From Corynebacterium auriscanis (GTDB lineage: Bacteria; Actinomycetota; Actinomycetes; Mycobacteriales; Mycobacteriaceae), in the NCBI RefSeq assembly GCF_030408435.1, contig NZ_CP047046.1, forward strand, positions 1,408,572 to 1,472,571: 64,000 nucleotides of DNA, in the 5' to 3' direction. Below the pieces are notes generated by a model that was not told the DNA's origin, did no database searches, and was given only the letters and a program-made list of their open reading frames with translations. Both the position numbers and the translations under genes were made by a program. This document shows, one piece after another, positions 40,734 through 51,049 of this stretch; within the stretch, counting starts at the first letter, position 1, and each line of letters starts with the position of its first letter.

Positions 40734-41600
40734 CTACTCGTCGCCGGGAATCGTGAGAACTTCACACCCATCATCGGTGACGACCAACGTGTGCTCAAAC
40801 TGGGCGGTCCACTGCTTGTCGCGAGTTTGCACGGTCCACCCGTCATCCCAAATGTCGTAAGCCAAGCTACCTAAATTGATCATGGGCTCGATGGTGAGGG
40901 TCATGCCCGGCTCCAGCAACGTGGTGTTCTGCGGGTTATCGTAGTGCAGCACTGCCAACCCGTTGTGGAAAGTAGTACCCACGCCGTGGCCGGTAAAATC
41001 CTCTACAACGTTATACCCGAAGCGCTTAGCGTAAGACTCGATCACACGGCCGATCACATTGATCTCGCGGCCCGGTTTGACGGCCTTGATGGCGCGGTCC
41101 AGGGAGTTCTTCGTGCGTTCCACCAACAAGCGGTGTTCCTCAGAGACATTGCCGGCGAGGAACGTGGCATTGGTATCACCGTGCACACCGTTTTTGTACG
41201 CGGTGACGTCAATATTGACGATATCGCCGTCCTCGATCACGGTCGTATCCGGAATGCCATGACAAATGATTTCATTCAAACTCACGCACGAGGACTTGGG
41301 GAAATGCCGATATCCCAGGGTGGATGGGTACGCACCGTGGTCACACATATACTCGTGGGCCACCCTGTCTACTTCATCTGTTGTGACGCCCGGAGCCACC
41401 GCGCGGCCAGCCTCCCGCAGGGCCTCGGCCGCAATTCGGCTCGCCTCGCGCATAGCCTCGATAGTTTCGGGAGTCTGAATCCACGGCTCACCGACGTTTT
41501 CCTGAACCTCGTCCTTCCACGCATATTCTGGCCGCTGGATGTGGGCGGGGACATCGCGGATGGGGGTTGGGTTACCGGGAATAAGTGGAGCTCTAGTCAT
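40734..41600 (-). CDS. map: Methionine aminopeptidase, type I with N-terminal extension
   Basis: Removes N-terminal methionine from new proteins. The 288-residue protein has about 40 residues before the pita-bread core, as in the actinobacterial MapB group ([31 protein letters not shown]). Metal-binding residues lie in [23 protein letters not shown] (two aspartates), [17 protein letters not shown] (histidine), [10 protein letters not shown] and QFEHTLVVT (glutamates). It lies 24 bases downstream of the lipoprotein PBP gene, matching the order in related genomes. Confidence 0.95.
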   Translation of the reverse strand: MTRAPLIPGNPTPIRDVPAHIQRPEYAWKDEVQENVGEPWIQTPETIEAMREASRIAAEALREAGRAVAPGVTTDEVDRVAHEYMCDHGAYPSTLGYRHFPKSSCVSLNEIICHGIPDTTVIEDGDIVNIDVTAYKNGVHGDTNATFLAGNVSEEHRLLVERTKNSLDRAIKAVKPGREINVIGRVIESYAKRFGYNVVEDFTGHGVGTTFHNGLAVLHYDNPQNTTLLEPGMTLTIEPMINLGSLAYDIWDDGWTVQTRDKQWTAQFEHTLVVTDDGCEVLTIPGDE

Positions 41601-41624
41601 GTATCCCGATGGTACTCGCCCCTC

Positions 41625-43460
41625 CTATTGCTCAGGCCGAGGAGCCTCCGGCTTTGCTCCATCTAGATTCTTGAAGAAGGTATCCGTCACCGCCACCGCA
41701 TGCTCAGATCCCCCGCCCAGTACAACGAGGGTGGCAAAGGCCAGATCGCCTCTATAGCCAGCAAACCAAGCATGGGATCCTTCATTGATTTCGGCCTCAC
41801 CGGTTTTGGCGTAAACCTCACCCGCGCCAGATATCGCCGAGCCCGATCCGTTGGTCACTACCGCGCGCATGAGTCGGCGTAACTCCTTGACCGTCTTCGG
41901 ATTCAGGTCGTCCGTGGACTGATTTTTGCTGTCGGTCTTGTGGTCCTTGCCGGCAATGAGATACGGGGTGGGGCGCTTTCCAACCGCGGCCGTGGCAGCG
42001 ACCATGGCCATACCGAATGGGCTGGCGAGATCGTGGCCCTGGCCGTAACCCGCCTCCGTGCGGTCAAGCATGACCTCGCCCTTCGGCACTGAACCCGTGA
42101 TCGTATCCAATCCGTCGATCTGGAAGTCCACACCCAGCCCAAATTTTTTGGCGTAATCCTGCAATTCGCCGGGCTTGAGTTTGGTCGAGATATCCGCGAA
42201 CGTGGTGTTGCAGGACTTCGCAAAGGCATTCTCCAAGGGCGTATCGCCTAAGGAGAACGAGTTGTAGTTCGTCACAATGCGCCCGCCAATATCCTGCGTG
42301 CCTGGGCAGCCCACGATGGAATCCGGATTGAGGCCTTGCTTATCCATCCCCGCGTAGGCCGTCAGCATCTTGAACGTGGACCCCGGTGGGTACTGCCCCA
42401 TCAGGGCCACGTCGCCCTTCTCATCGGCCTTGGGGGTTTGGGCCACGGCTAGGATCTCGCCTGTAGATGGACGCATCACAACCATCATGGCCTGCGCATC
42501 CTTGCGGGTGTTCACGGCTTCTTGTGCGGCCTGCTGCACCTTGTGGGACAGGCTGATGTTCACGCTAGGTGCAGCGCTGGCCTCCTGGGTAGCCACGTCC
42601 CTCACCTCGGCCCCCTCCGCGGTAGCCACAACGACCTTCCACCCGTTCTTGCCCTGCAGGTCCTTTTCGACAAGTCCGGAGACCCGTGCCATGATGTCCG
42701 GCGCGAAGCCTGGGTCGGGGCGCACTAACGCGGCCTCTTCATTCATTCGTACGCCCTTGATATTGTTCAGCACGTCCTTGAGTTTGCTGCCCTGCTCTGC
42801 ATTAAGGATGAGCGCGGAGAACTCTCCGTCCACTGCTTGGGCTTCCTTGGTTTTTTCGTCCACATCAAACTCGGGAACATCCGGCAACTGCCCGCGCACG
42901 CCGTCTAGTTCTGCACCAATACGACGCATCACGGCGCCCACATCGTCGGTGGTAGTAGTATCCACGAACACGCGCCACTTCGTGCCCGGCTTGAGTAAAA
43001 CGGCCCCGTCCGAGCCGACTACGCTGGCTATTTTTGCAGGCACGGTACGCAATTCCAGGTGCTGATTCGTGCCGAGTTCGGGGTGCAATAGCGAAGGCTG
43101 CCACCGCACGCTCCACGCCTCACCCGACTTCGTCAACACCATCTGCGAGTCGTAATCAAGTTCACGATCCCCTGGGAGATCCCACTTCATGTGGTAGTTC
43201 GCCGTGGCCACATCGCCATTGGTGTGTACGTCTTGCAGTTGCGTCGACAACCCTTCGGCCTGCAACGAATCCCATGTTTTCTTGATAACATCTCCCGCTG
43301 CTGTCGGGTTGTCGGTCTGCGTTGCTGCATCCTGGTGCCCAGCTAGCGCTTCGAGGAACGACGCCGCGGCGGCATCGGCAACATCCGGGCGCGGGGTACA
43401 AGCACCCAGCGAAAACACCAAGCTAGAAATGGCAATGGCAGAAGTGAGGGCACGTCGCAT
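41625..43460 (-). CDS. Lipoprotein class B penicillin-binding protein
   Basis: A 611-residue transpeptidase, homologous in layout to mycobacterial PbpLipo. The signal peptide ends in the lipobox SLGAC (C21). An NTF2-like MecA_N domain (about 28-140) and a PBP dimerisation domain follow. The transpeptidase domain has serine motif STFK at 361-364, SCN at 416-418 and KTG at 552-554, all intact. It would cross-link peptidoglycan on the outer face of the membrane and be a beta-lactam target. Anchoring by lipid rather than by a transmembrane helix is the notable point. Confidence 0.92.
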   Translation of the reverse strand: MRRALTSAIAISSLVFSLGACTPRPDVADAAAASFLEALAGHQDAATQTDNPTAAGDVIKKTWDSLQAEGLSTQLQDVHTNGDVATANYHMKWDLPGDRELDYDSQMVLTKSGEAWSVRWQPSLLHPELGTNQHLELRTVPAKIASVVGSDGAVLLKPGTKWRVFVDTTTTDDVGAVMRRIGAELDGVRGQLPDVPEFDVDEKTKEAQAVDGEFSALILNAEQGSKLKDVLNNIKGVRMNEEAALVRPDPGFAPDIMARVSGLVEKDLQGKNGWKVVVATAEGAEVRDVATQEASAAPSVNISLSHKVQQAAQEAVNTRKDAQAMMVVMRPSTGEILAVAQTPKADEKGDVALMGQYPPGSTFKMLTAYAGMDKQGLNPDSIVGCPGTQDIGGRIVTNYNSFSLGDTPLENAFAKSCNTTFADISTKLKPGELQDYAKKFGLGVDFQIDGLDTITGSVPKGEVMLDRTEAGYGQGHDLASPFGMAMVAATAAVGKRPTPYLIAGKDHKTDSKNQSTDDLNPKTVKELRRLMRAVVTNGSGSAISGAGEVYAKTGEAEINEGSHAWFAGYRGDLAFATLVVLGGGSEHAVAVTDTFFKNLDGAKPEAPRPEQ

Positions 43461-43481
43461 GCGGTCATGCTAGCAAGCGTT

Positions 43482-44150
43482 TTAAAGAATTCCGCGCTCC
43501 CGCGCCACAGCAACTGCGGCAGTTCGATTGCTCACACCAAGTTTGGTGAAAACCCTGCCCATATGGGATTTGATAGTGGCCTCCGTCAAGATGAGCTCCC
43601 TGGCGATTTGCCGATTGGACCACCCCTGCCCCGCTAACTGCAGTACATCGATTTCACGGGCTGTAAGGGCTTCCATGGGACGGTTCATATTCTCCATGAG
43701 CTTGCCCATGACTGGCGAGCTCATCACGGATTGCCCACGGGCCGCTTTCCTGATCCCCTCAGTCAGCTCCGCAGGCGGGCAGTCTTTAAGTAAGTAACCC
43801 ACGGCACCTGCGGACACCGCCCCAACGACTTCCCCGTCCGTGGAATAGTTGGTCACTACCAACACTTGTGGGGCGCCTGGTATGGACCGGATTTCCCTCG
43901 TGGCATAAACTCCCCCGGCCTCCCCAGCGCCGACTTGCTGTGCAAAGCGCAGATCCATGAGCACCACATCCACGCGAGGTTGCTCCCCGGCCAGCGAGGC
44001 GCGGACGTAATCGATCGCCCCCTGCGCGGTATCGACAGTAGCCACCACATCAATGTCCGGTGCCGTGGTTAACATCGCTTCCAAACCCGCCCGGATCACC
44101 GGGTGGTCGTCAGCGAGAATTACGCGCACAGGGGATTGTTGGTCGGCCAT
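43482..44150 (-). CDS. chrA: ChrA-type response regulator
   Basis: A NarL/LuxR-type regulator, 222 residues. The receiver domain has acidic residues D14/D15, the phospho-acceptor D66 (DVVLMDLRFA), and the conserved lysine in GYLLKDCPPAEL. The C-terminal LuxR helix-turn-helix is LTAREIDVLQLAGQGWSNRQIARELILTEATIKSHMGRVFTKLGV. It follows the sensor kinase gene by 11 bases. With the divergent hrtBA genes this matches the heme-responsive ChrSA system of C. diphtheriae and C. glutamicum, where phosphorylated ChrA activates hrtBA. Start chosen at MADQQ, since the upstream extension lacks similarity. Confidence 0.88.
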   Translation of the reverse strand: MADQQSPVRVILADDHPVIRAGLEAMLTTAPDIDVVATVDTAQGAIDYVRASLAGEQPRVDVVLMDLRFAQQVGAGEAGGVYATREIRSIPGAPQVLVVTNYSTDGEVVGAVSAGAVGYLLKDCPPAELTEGIRKAARGQSVMSSPVMGKLMENMNRPMEALTAREIDVLQLAGQGWSNRQIARELILTEATIKSHMGRVFTKLGVSNRTAAVAVARERGIL

Positions 44151-44161
44151 AGTGCTCCAGA

Positions 44162-45379
44162 CTACTCGCGCCCACCCGTCGGGATCTGCACGGCAACACC
44201 GCACCCGCCACCCGGTTCGGCTTCTAGCGCCATCGTTCCCCCCACTGCTTTCACTCGGCGCAGCACACCCGCCAACCCCGTCGCATCCAGCTGCTGTCCG
44301 GGGTGTGCCGCATCCACCAATACGGTCCCCTCTCGGGAGCGGTGCGTACGCAACCCCAGTTCATGCATACTCGCCATATCGAAACCATCGCCGTTATCGA
44401 CTACATCCAGCACCACTTGGTCTGGTTGGAAAGTCAGTGTCACCCGCCCTCGCGTGGCATTGGCATGAAGGGCGATGTTGCTGACCAGCGATTGCCCGAT
44501 TCGCACCAATTCCTGCTCCACGGCCGCGCTGACACTACGCGGTTCCCCGTCCACGTCGAACGTGATGGCCTGCCCCATCGCGGTGGAGCTAGCGACGCGG
44601 GCCAACGCGACCGGCAGATCCGCCCCCATCATCGGACTCGGTTGCAAAGCCGCGATGATACGCCGGGTCTCCAGCAGGTTTTCCTGCGCGGTGGTCTGGG
44701 CCAGGCGGATTTGGCGCCCCAGCTGCTCTCGGGTTCCGGGATCCAACGTGGTGGCGTCGAGTAAAGAGATTTGCCCTTCAATCGAATGCAACAGCATGTT
44801 GATGGAGCTCAAGCCCTGCGCGATCGTGTCGTGAATGTCCCCGGCAATTCGCGCGCGTTCCTGCATTTCGCCCGCGCGGTGGGATTCTTCCTCGCGTGCT
44901 TGGGCCTCCACACGTAGCATCCGGAATCCTAAACCCAAGGCGATCGCGACCAGCGCGCCGATGATCGGACCGATGATCCCACCGACGGTCCACCCAACAT
45001 TGCGTGCGATGCCGTAAACCGCCAAACCCGTCATCACGAATACTAACGGCACCGAAACACGCGGACGGAACACCCCCAGCACCACAAAGAACAACGCAAA
45101 CACCAAGTAGACAGCCGACTCGCCCCGAACGAACAGCAGCACCCACGTAGCCAGAACCAGCGCGATCCACACCGACCGCTGCGGGATCATGCGCCCCGAG
45201 CTGTACGCCAACGCGAACGCCACGACCTGCCAAGACATCCCGTCGACCACGACTGTCACCACCAGCAGGATGAAAACCAGCAAGTGCAGCGAATGCCCCA
45301 GTGCCGTCCACACTCGGTCGAGTTGATCAACGCGCCTGCGCGCCGCCTCGTGCCTTCCTAGGGCCCTTCTACCGATCAT
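44162..45379 (-). CDS. chrS: ChrS-type heme-sensing histidine kinase
   Basis: A 405-residue membrane kinase. About six hydrophobic segments lie between residues 32 and 152, the part that senses heme within the membrane in known ChrS proteins. The HisKA_3 dimerisation helix has ARIAGDIHDTIAQGLSSINMLLHSIEG with phospho-acceptor H183. The ATPase domain retains SLVSNIALHANATRG (N-box) and DVVDNGDGFDMASM (G1), and ends in GGCGVAVQIPTGG. It is paired with the response regulator downstream and faces hrtBA. Start at 45379; an upstream in-frame extension is unlikely because it would run through the promoter region. Confidence 0.88.
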   Translation of the reverse strand: MIGRRALGRHEAARRRVDQLDRVWTALGHSLHLLVFILLVVTVVVDGMSWQVVAFALAYSSGRMIPQRSVWIALVLATWVLLFVRGESAVYLVFALFFVVLGVFRPRVSVPLVFVMTGLAVYGIARNVGWTVGGIIGPIIGALVAIALGLGFRMLRVEAQAREEESHRAGEMQERARIAGDIHDTIAQGLSSINMLLHSIEGQISLLDATTLDPGTREQLGRQIRLAQTTAQENLLETRRIIAALQPSPMMGADLPVALARVASSTAMGQAITFDVDGEPRSVSAAVEQELVRIGQSLVSNIALHANATRGRVTLTFQPDQVVLDVVDNGDGFDMASMHELGLRTHRSREGTVLVDAAHPGQQLDATGLAGVLRRVKAVGGTMALEAEPGGGCGVAVQIPTGGRE

Positions 45380-45456
45380 TGTTCCAACTTTAGTAGGAAC
45401 CAAAGTCCAGCCTTGCGCCCGATGTGTAAACGCGCACGTCAAACGATCATTGAAGT
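45380..45456. promoter_or_regulatory. Divergent chrS/hrtB promoter gap with inverted repeat
   Basis: A 77-base divergent intergenic region. GTTCC-N10-GGAAC at 45381-45400 is a perfect five-base inverted repeat, lying right before the chrS start codon. It is a candidate site for ChrA binding or for autoregulation. No strong minus-35 is obvious on either strand. Confidence 0.5.
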
Positions 45457-46428
45457 ATGTTTCAGGGAATTAGAGAACTCCGGTCCGCCAAAGGCCGCAC
45501 AGCGTTGATCACCATTACCGTCGGAATGATCACCATCATGGTCACCTTCCTTTCATCGCTGGCTGCTGGTTTGTCTTTCGAATCCGTCTCGGCGTTGCAG
45601 GCTCGTTTTAATTCCGACGCCACCCAGTCCAAGCAAGCACTGCTGCTACAAGATAGCGGCACCAGCTCCCTAGCTTCTTCGCGATTGACCCCGAACCAGC
45701 TGCAGGCTGTCGAGGCCGCTGGCGGCGAAGCGCTGTACATGTCCCGTGCCAAGGTGGGCACGTCCACCGTCGTGCTTCTCAGCGACGCGCAGGTCAAACC
45801 CGGCACTGTCGAGGTACCCGAGGTGCTGTACAACGATGCCCAGGCTGCGATGCCTGAGAAGTCCGCGGTCACAGTCTCCGATGAGGTCTACTTGGATCAC
45901 CAACCAGTCCTGAGTGTGAACCCTCGCGACCTCAAAGATGACCCAGGCGCGTCCACCGCGGCTTTGGTGAGCGAGGATTTCGCAGCACCCAGTGGCACCG
46001 TCATGCTGAAGGGCAAGGAGCGGTGGAATGCTTCTGCCAGCTATCAGGGCGAACAGACCTCCCTGAACATGATGGTCGTACTGCTGTACGTGATCTCAGC
46101 ACTTGTGCTGGGCGCATTTTTCACCGTCTGGACCATGCAACGCCTGCGTGGGGTGGCCATTTCTTCCGCCCTCGGAGCCTCGCGACGTGTGTTGATTGGC
46201 GACTCGTTGGGACAGGCCCTTGTCATCCTCGCCGGCGGGATCGTCGCAGGAGTTTTGATCACATTCATAGCGGGGTCCGCGTTGGCGTCGGCAATGCCAA
46301 TCACCTTGAGCGCTACCACCTTGGCGCAGCCCGCAGTGATCTTGGCGGTTGCCGGGCTGCTGGGAGCCACGATTTCCATACGTCCCGTTTTGAAAGTCTC
46401 CCCGCGTACCGCGCTGGCGGCCGGGTAA
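45457..46428 (+). CDS. hrtB: HrtB, heme exporter permease
   Basis: An FtsX-type ABC permease, 323 residues. The N-terminal helix follows the family opening MFQGIRELRSAKGRTALITITVGMITIMVTFLSSLAAGL. A periplasmic domain covers about residues 40-205. Three further helices end the protein (LNMMVVLLYVISALVLGAFF, LGQALVILAGGIVAGVLITFIAGS and QPAVILAVAGLLGATI). It would extract heme from the membrane and export it, driven by HrtA. The pairing with ChrSA fits the heme-detoxification locus conserved in corynebacteria. Several cysteine-free acidic loops make direct metal ligands hard to spot. Confidence 0.9.
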   Translation: MFQGIRELRSAKGRTALITITVGMITIMVTFLSSLAAGLSFESVSALQARFNSDATQSKQALLLQDSGTSSLASSRLTPNQLQAVEAAGGEALYMSRAKVGTSTVVLLSDAQVKPGTVEVPEVLYNDAQAAMPEKSAVTVSDEVYLDHQPVLSVNPRDLKDDPGASTAALVSEDFAAPSGTVMLKGKERWNASASYQGEQTSLNMMVVLLYVISALVLGAFFTVWTMQRLRGVAISSALGASRRVLIGDSLGQALVILAGGIVAGVLITFIAGSALASAMPITLSATTLAQPAVILAVAGLLGATISIRPVLKVSPRTALAAG

Positions 46429-46464
46429 AACCCATTTCCCTCCCCTCACGAAAGAAGGTTCAAT

Positions 46465-47184
46465 ATGTCTACACAAAACCCAGCCCTAGTGACCGAGGGG
46501 CTCACCCTCGATGTGCAAGATGGCACCACGACCCGCCGCATCCTCAGCAACGTGAGCTTCACCGTGGATGGAGGCGAAGTGGTCGGCATTACCGGCCCGT
46601 CGGGTTCCGGGAAGTCCACGCTGTTGGCGGTGGTGGGGTGTTTGCAAGAGCCCACCTCAGGTCGCGCGGTGCTCAATACGGCGCAAGGTTCGATAGACCT
46701 GGCTGCCGCCCGTGGTGCGCAGGCAGCTCGAATCCGGCGGGACAGCCTCGGAATCGTTTTCCAGCAGCCGAACTTGCTGCCCGCGCTCACCGCCGAAGAA
46801 CAGTTGGTGATGATGCGCCATCTCGGGAAGTTATTCCGTGGGAACAAGAGCGAAGACAAGAGGAGGGCACGGGATTTACTGGAGGCCGTGGGCCTCGGGG
46901 ATAAGGCTCGAGCCAAGACGGGCGAGCTGTCCGGTGGTCAACAGGCACGAGTGAATTTAGCCCGGGCATTTATGAATAATCCCGAGCTGTTGCTGGTCGA
47001 TGAGCCCACCGCCGCGCTGGACACCAAAGCCGCCACCGAAGTGACGGCTTTGGTCAAGAACCTCGCCCACGATCGGAGCATTCCCGCGCTGTACGTCTCC
47101 CACGACCAAGAACAGCTGCAATCGCTGGATCGCACGGTGACGATTGTGGATGGAGCGACGATCGTAGATGGAGCTACTACTTAG
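46465..47184 (+). CDS. hrtA: HrtA, heme exporter ATPase
   Basis: A 239-residue ABC ATPase of the MacB/LolD type. Walker [10 protein letters not shown] near residue 46, Q-loop [16 protein letters not shown], signature [15 protein letters not shown], Walker [14 protein letters not shown] and H-loop [10 protein letters not shown] are all intact. AGAAGG lies six bases before the ATG, 36 bases after hrtB. The last codons contain a duplicated TIVDGA unit. The stop overlaps the end of convergent ispG by eight bases. Confidence 0.92.
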   Translation: MSTQNPALVTEGLTLDVQDGTTTRRILSNVSFTVDGGEVVGITGPSGSGKSTLLAVVGCLQEPTSGRAVLNTAQGSIDLAAARGAQAARIRRDSLGIVFQQPNLLPALTAEEQLVMMRHLGKLFRGNKSEDKRRARDLLEAVGLGDKARAKTGELSGGQQARVNLARAFMNNPELLLVDEPTAALDTKAATEVTALVKNLAHDRSIPALYVSHDQEQLQSLDRTVTIVDGATIVDGATT

Positions 47185-48337
47185 TAACGCGAACCTCGGC
47201 CTTTTGGCCTTCGATCGCTTCCATGCCCTCTTCGTCGGCAATGCGCATTGCTTCCTCGATGAGGGTTTCCACAATCTGGTCTTCGGGCACAGTCTTAATG
47301 ACCTCACCCTTCACGAAAATCTGACCCTTTCCATTGCCGGAGGCCACCCCGAGGTCTGCGTCGCGGGCCTCACCTGGACCATTCACGACACATCCCATGA
47401 CGGCCACGCGCAATGGGAATTCCATCCCCTCCAAGCCGGCGGTCACTTCCTCGGCCAGCTTGTACACATCCACTTGTGCACGACCACACGATGGACAGGA
47501 CACGATCTCTAGCTTGCGCGGACGGAGGTTCAGCGACTGCAGAATCTGGTCGCCGACCTTGATCTCTTCCACGGGGTCCGCTGACAGGGACACGCGGATG
47601 GTATCGCCGATGCCTTGGCTCAGCAGCGCACCGAAAGCCACAGAGGACTTAATGGTGCCCTGGAATGCTGGTCCGGCCTCGGTCACCCCTAGGTGCAGCG
47701 GATAATCAGACTTTTCCGCCAACTGACGGTAGGCCTCCACCATAATCACTGGGTCGTTGTGCTTCACGGAAATAGCGATGTCCCCAAAGTCGCAGTCTTC
47801 GAACAAACCGGCTTCCCACAGCGCGGATTCAACCAATGCCTCAGGCGTGGCTTTGCCGTACTTTTCCATGATGCGTTTATCCAGGGAACCGGCGTTCACT
47901 CCGATGCGAATTGGAACACCCGCATCACCGGCGGCCTTCGCGACTTCCTTGACTCGCCCATCGAATTCCTTGATGTTGCCCGGATTCACACGCACGGCCG
48001 CGCAACCCGCATCGATAGCTGCAAAAATGTACTTGGGCTGGAAGTGAATGTCTGCAATCACCGGGATCGGCGACTTGCGCGCAATCGCCGGAAGAGCTTC
48101 CGCATCCACGGTCTTAGGACACGCGACACGCACGATGTCACAGCCCGACGCAGTCAGCTGCGCGATCTGCTGCAAAGTGGCATTAACGTCGTGTGTTTTC
48201 GTGGTGGTCATGGACTGTACCGAAATTGGGTAATCACTACCCACGCCCACGTTCCCAACCATTAGCTGGCGGGTCTTGCGCCGTGGCGCCAGGGTGGGTG
48301 GTGGGCCGTCGGGGATCCCCAGTGAAATGCCAGTCAT
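47177..48337 (-). CDS. ispG: 4-hydroxy-3-methylbut-2-enyl diphosphate synthase
   Basis: The iron-sulfur enzyme (GcpE) of the MEP isoprenoid pathway that converts MEcPP to HMBPP. The barrel part contains [36 protein letters not shown]. The C-terminal 4Fe-4S cluster ligands are in [14 protein letters not shown] (two cysteines) and [20 protein letters not shown] (one cysteine). Length 386 with the start at 48337, which has AGGA ten bases upstream. Its partner dxr lies two genes upstream on the same strand, so two MEP enzymes flank the M50 protease. Confidence 0.96.
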   Translation of the reverse strand: MTGISLGIPDGPPPTLAPRRKTRQLMVGNVGVGSDYPISVQSMTTTKTHDVNATLQQIAQLTASGCDIVRVACPKTVDAEALPAIARKSPIPVIADIHFQPKYIFAAIDAGCAAVRVNPGNIKEFDGRVKEVAKAAGDAGVPIRIGVNAGSLDKRIMEKYGKATPEALVESALWEAGLFEDCDFGDIAISVKHNDPVIMVEAYRQLAEKSDYPLHLGVTEAGPAFQGTIKSSVAFGALLSQGIGDTIRVSLSADPVEEIKVGDQILQSLNLRPRKLEIVSCPSCGRAQVDVYKLAEEVTAGLEGMEFPLRVAVMGCVVNGPGEARDADLGVASGNGKGQIFVKGEVIKTVPEDQIVETLIEEAMRIADEEGMEAIEGQKAEVRVTK

Positions 48338-48401
48338 GAAGTTAGTCCTCAGCACCTTTCGAAGCAACGATAAATCTCTCGACCAGTCTACGCGCGAGAA
48401 A

Positions 48402-49664
48402 CTAGAACAGGCGGATCGGGTTGACGACGTCCGCTACGATCACCGTCACACCGAATAACAGCAGTATCAATGACGCTGCGTAGGTCACCGGCATCAGGCG
48501 CGTGTAGTCCGCGGGACCGCCGGGGGCCAGCCCCTTTCGGCGTCGGAAAAAGTCCCGCACCTTTTCCCACAACACCACAGCTATATGTCCACCGTCCAGC
48601 GGTGGCAGCGGTACGAGGTTAAACGCAGCGAGGAAGAGGTTCAGGCTGGCCAACGCCATGAAGAAGCTGGCCCACTGGTCGTACTTGACCAATTCGCCAC
48701 CAAGACGGGAGGCTCCCACCACGCTCATGGGGGAATCATCGGCGCGGTCGCCACCGAAAATGCTGGCCACCACGCCAGGAAAACGCTGCGGCAGCTCCGC
48801 GAGCCCCCTCGCGGTTTCCTTCACCGCCATCCCCGTGAAGCTCAGGGCGCCACCCACGGCCGTAGCCGGGTTGTAATGCTGTACTCGATACTCCGGGACT
48901 TTCGCTTTGACGCCCACCGCTCCAACCACCATCGTGTTCCCTGCGGAGTTGAGCCGCTCCACGATCTGGATTTTCAAGTCCACGGGCACGGCGGAGTCTC
49001 CGCGTTGGACTTCCGCGGGAACAGTGATGGTATCGCCCGGTTGCTTGCCCTGATTCGCGTTGGCATCTTTACCCAGTTGGGATACTTGCTTGGAAAACGC
49101 TGGGAAGTCGGCGACCTGTTCGCCGTTGATACTCACGAAGGTGTCCCCGGGTTGGATCCCTGACTCGGCCGCGGGCCCTGCGCCGGAACAGGCTGCCAGA
49201 GTGCCGTCCGGATTTTGTTGGGGAGCGGCACAGGCTGTAGATGCGACGGTTGGTGTGAATTGCACACTGCGGTCAGGCAGTCCCCATGCCAGCGCCACGG
49301 CGTAGATCAGGCCCAGCGCCAGAATGATGTTCATGATGATGCCGCCCAGCATGACGAATATACGTGCACGGGCGGGGCGGTCGTACATGGCGAAGGGCCG
49401 ATCCTCCGCCGTCATCTCGTCGAGCTTGGTCATGCCGGCGATATCGCAGAAACCGCCGAGGGGGATGGCTTTGAGACCGTACTCGGTTTGCCCATGCTTC
49501 GCGCTGTGCTTGGTGGTGGACCACAAGGTCGGCCCAAAACCGATGAAGTAGCGGCGCACGCGCATCCCGGTCCACCGCGCGGCATACATATGGCCGGCTT
49601 CGTGCAAGGCAATGGAGATAGCGATTCCCAGCCCGAAGAGGATGATGCCTAGTGCGAAAGCCAT
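48402..49664 (-). CDS. rip1: M50 site-2 intramembrane protease (Rip1/RseP type)
   Basis: A zinc protease that cuts anti-sigma factors and other membrane proteins within the bilayer. HEAGH is at residues 21-25 in the first helix. The third ligand motif LPPLDGGH ends at about residue 360. A PDZ domain lies between (about 130-250, with [19 protein letters not shown]). Four hydrophobic segments fit the family. Length 420. The start overlaps the end of dxr by 16 bases, indicating translational coupling. In M. tuberculosis the homologue Rip1 occupies the same position and controls envelope and sigma-factor responses. Confidence 0.94.
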   Translation of the reverse strand: MAFALGIILFGLGIAISIALHEAGHMYAARWTGMRVRRYFIGFGPTLWSTTKHSAKHGQTEYGLKAIPLGGFCDIAGMTKLDEMTAEDRPFAMYDRPARARIFVMLGGIIMNIILALGLIYAVALAWGLPDRSVQFTPTVASTACAAPQQNPDGTLAACSGAGPAAESGIQPGDTFVSINGEQVADFPAFSKQVSQLGKDANANQGKQPGDTITVPAEVQRGDSAVPVDLKIQIVERLNSAGNTMVVGAVGVKAKVPEYRVQHYNPATAVGGALSFTGMAVKETARGLAELPQRFPGVVASIFGGDRADDSPMSVVGASRLGGELVKYDQWASFFMALASLNLFLAAFNLVPLPPLDGGHIAVVLWEKVRDFFRRRKGLAPGGPADYTRLMPVTYAASLILLLFGVTVIVADVVNPIRLF

Positions 49665-50839
49665 TGAGCCATCCTCTCGTGAGCCTTATTGCGGGCTTCG
49701 CGTTCGGCGGCGAGAACTTCCTCGAGATCAACGGGTTCAGATTTGAGGTGCTCGCAATCTTCCATGACCGCAGCAACCGTATCGACGATGCGCGGGAATG
49801 ACAGAGTGCCGGCCAGAAATTCCACAGCAGCTTCCTCGTTAGCCGCGTTGTAAACAGCAGGCATCGCCCCACCGGTAGCAACGGCTTGACGCGCGAGCTC
49901 CACTGCGGGGAAAACTGCTTCGTCCAGTGGTTCGAACTCCCACGTACCGGCCTTGGTGAAGTCGAGCTTGCGGTGTGCCCCTTCAATGCGGTCCGGCCAT
50001 CCCAAAGCCAGGGAAATCGGCAAACGCATCGATGGAGGGGAGGCTTGGGCAATCGTCGAGCCATCCACGAACGTGACCATTGAGTGAACGATGGACTGCG
50101 GGTGCACGGTCACTTCGATGCGATCGGATGGGATGCCGAACAACAGGCTGGCCTCAATGAGCTCCAAGCCCTTGTTCACCATGGTGGCGGAATTCAAGGT
50201 GTTCATCTGCCCCATGGACCACGTTGGATGGGCCGCTGCCTGCAGGGGTGTGACCGGTTCCAGCTGGGCGCGGGTCCATCCACGAAAAGGACCACCGGAG
50301 GCAGTAAGAACCAGCGTATTGACTTCGTCCGCCTTACCAGCCCGCAGGCATTGGGCAATGGCCGAATGCTCCGAATCCACGGGAATGAGCTGCCCAGGGT
50401 TGGCGTTTTTCAGCACCAACTGTCCACCAGCGACGAGCGATTCCTTGTTGGCAAGGGCCAGCTTTGCAGGAGTTTCGAGACTCTTCAAAGTGGCATCCAG
50501 ACCCAATGAACCAACCAACGCGTTGAGAATCACATCATCTTCGGTGAGTTCATCGGCAACGGCTTCGACCAATTCCCGTGCTGAATCTGTACCGCGAATG
50601 GTGTGCCCACCAATTTCGGCTTCGATGAAATCCGCGGCCACATCACTTGCCACTGCGACCCTATCGGCGGGCAGGTTAAACTTCTTGGCCTGCTCCAACA
50701 GTAATTCTGGTTTGCTGCCGTGGGCCGAGATACCAATCAACTGGAACCGGTCCGGGTTCTCCGAAATGATCTCCAGAGCCTGTGTGCCTATGGATCCAGT
50801 GCTTCCGAGTACTACAACACGAGTGTTCACAACGAACAT
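49649..50839 (-). CDS. dxr: 1-deoxy-D-xylulose 5-phosphate reductoisomerase
   Basis: Second enzyme of the MEP pathway, target of fosmidomycin. NADPH motif [17 protein letters not shown] near residues 8-24; metal and substrate residues in [26 protein letters not shown] and [28 protein letters not shown]-terminal DHR-type helices. Length 396 with the start at 50839. An upstream ATG seven codons earlier is possible. It is the first gene of a dxr-rip1-ispG run, and the 210-base gap upstream is shared with the divergent DUF2631 gene. Confidence 0.96.
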   Translation of the reverse strand: MFVVNTRVVVLGSTGSIGTQALEIISENPDRFQLIGISAHGSKPELLLEQAKKFNLPADRVAVASDVAADFIEAEIGGHTIRGTDSARELVEAVADELTEDDVILNALVGSLGLDATLKSLETPAKLALANKESLVAGGQLVLKNANPGQLIPVDSEHSAIAQCLRAGKADEVNTLVLTASGGPFRGWTRAQLEPVTPLQAAAHPTWSMGQMNTLNSATMVNKGLELIEASLLFGIPSDRIEVTVHPQSIVHSMVTFVDGSTIAQASPPSMRLPISLALGWPDRIEGAHRKLDFTKAGTWEFEPLDEAVFPAVELARQAVATGGAMPAVYNAANEEAAVEFLAGTLSFPRIVDTVAAVMEDCEHLKSEPVDLEEVLAAEREARNKAHERMAQWLSH

Positions 50840-51049
50840 TGTTCCATATGAATCAGACATCCCCGTTTGGCTCAGTCATTTCTGCGCACCCATGTGCCAA
50901 ATGGTCACATTTAGGGGTGCAGGGCTCCAGTCAATGGCGTGTTTGTGGCAACAATATGCCAAAATGGTTTCAAGTTATATCTGCAGGTGCCAACTCGCGG
51001 TGCGTGAGCTCCTCGCAGAATGGTTTACCTTTGACATCAGGAGGAAACG

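Noticed and set aside
50893..50909. TGTGCCAAATGGTCACA resembling a GlxR/CRP site upstream of dxr
   Set aside because: Half-sites are one base too far apart (17 rather than 16) and the TGTGA arm is broken; not convincing without a matrix score.
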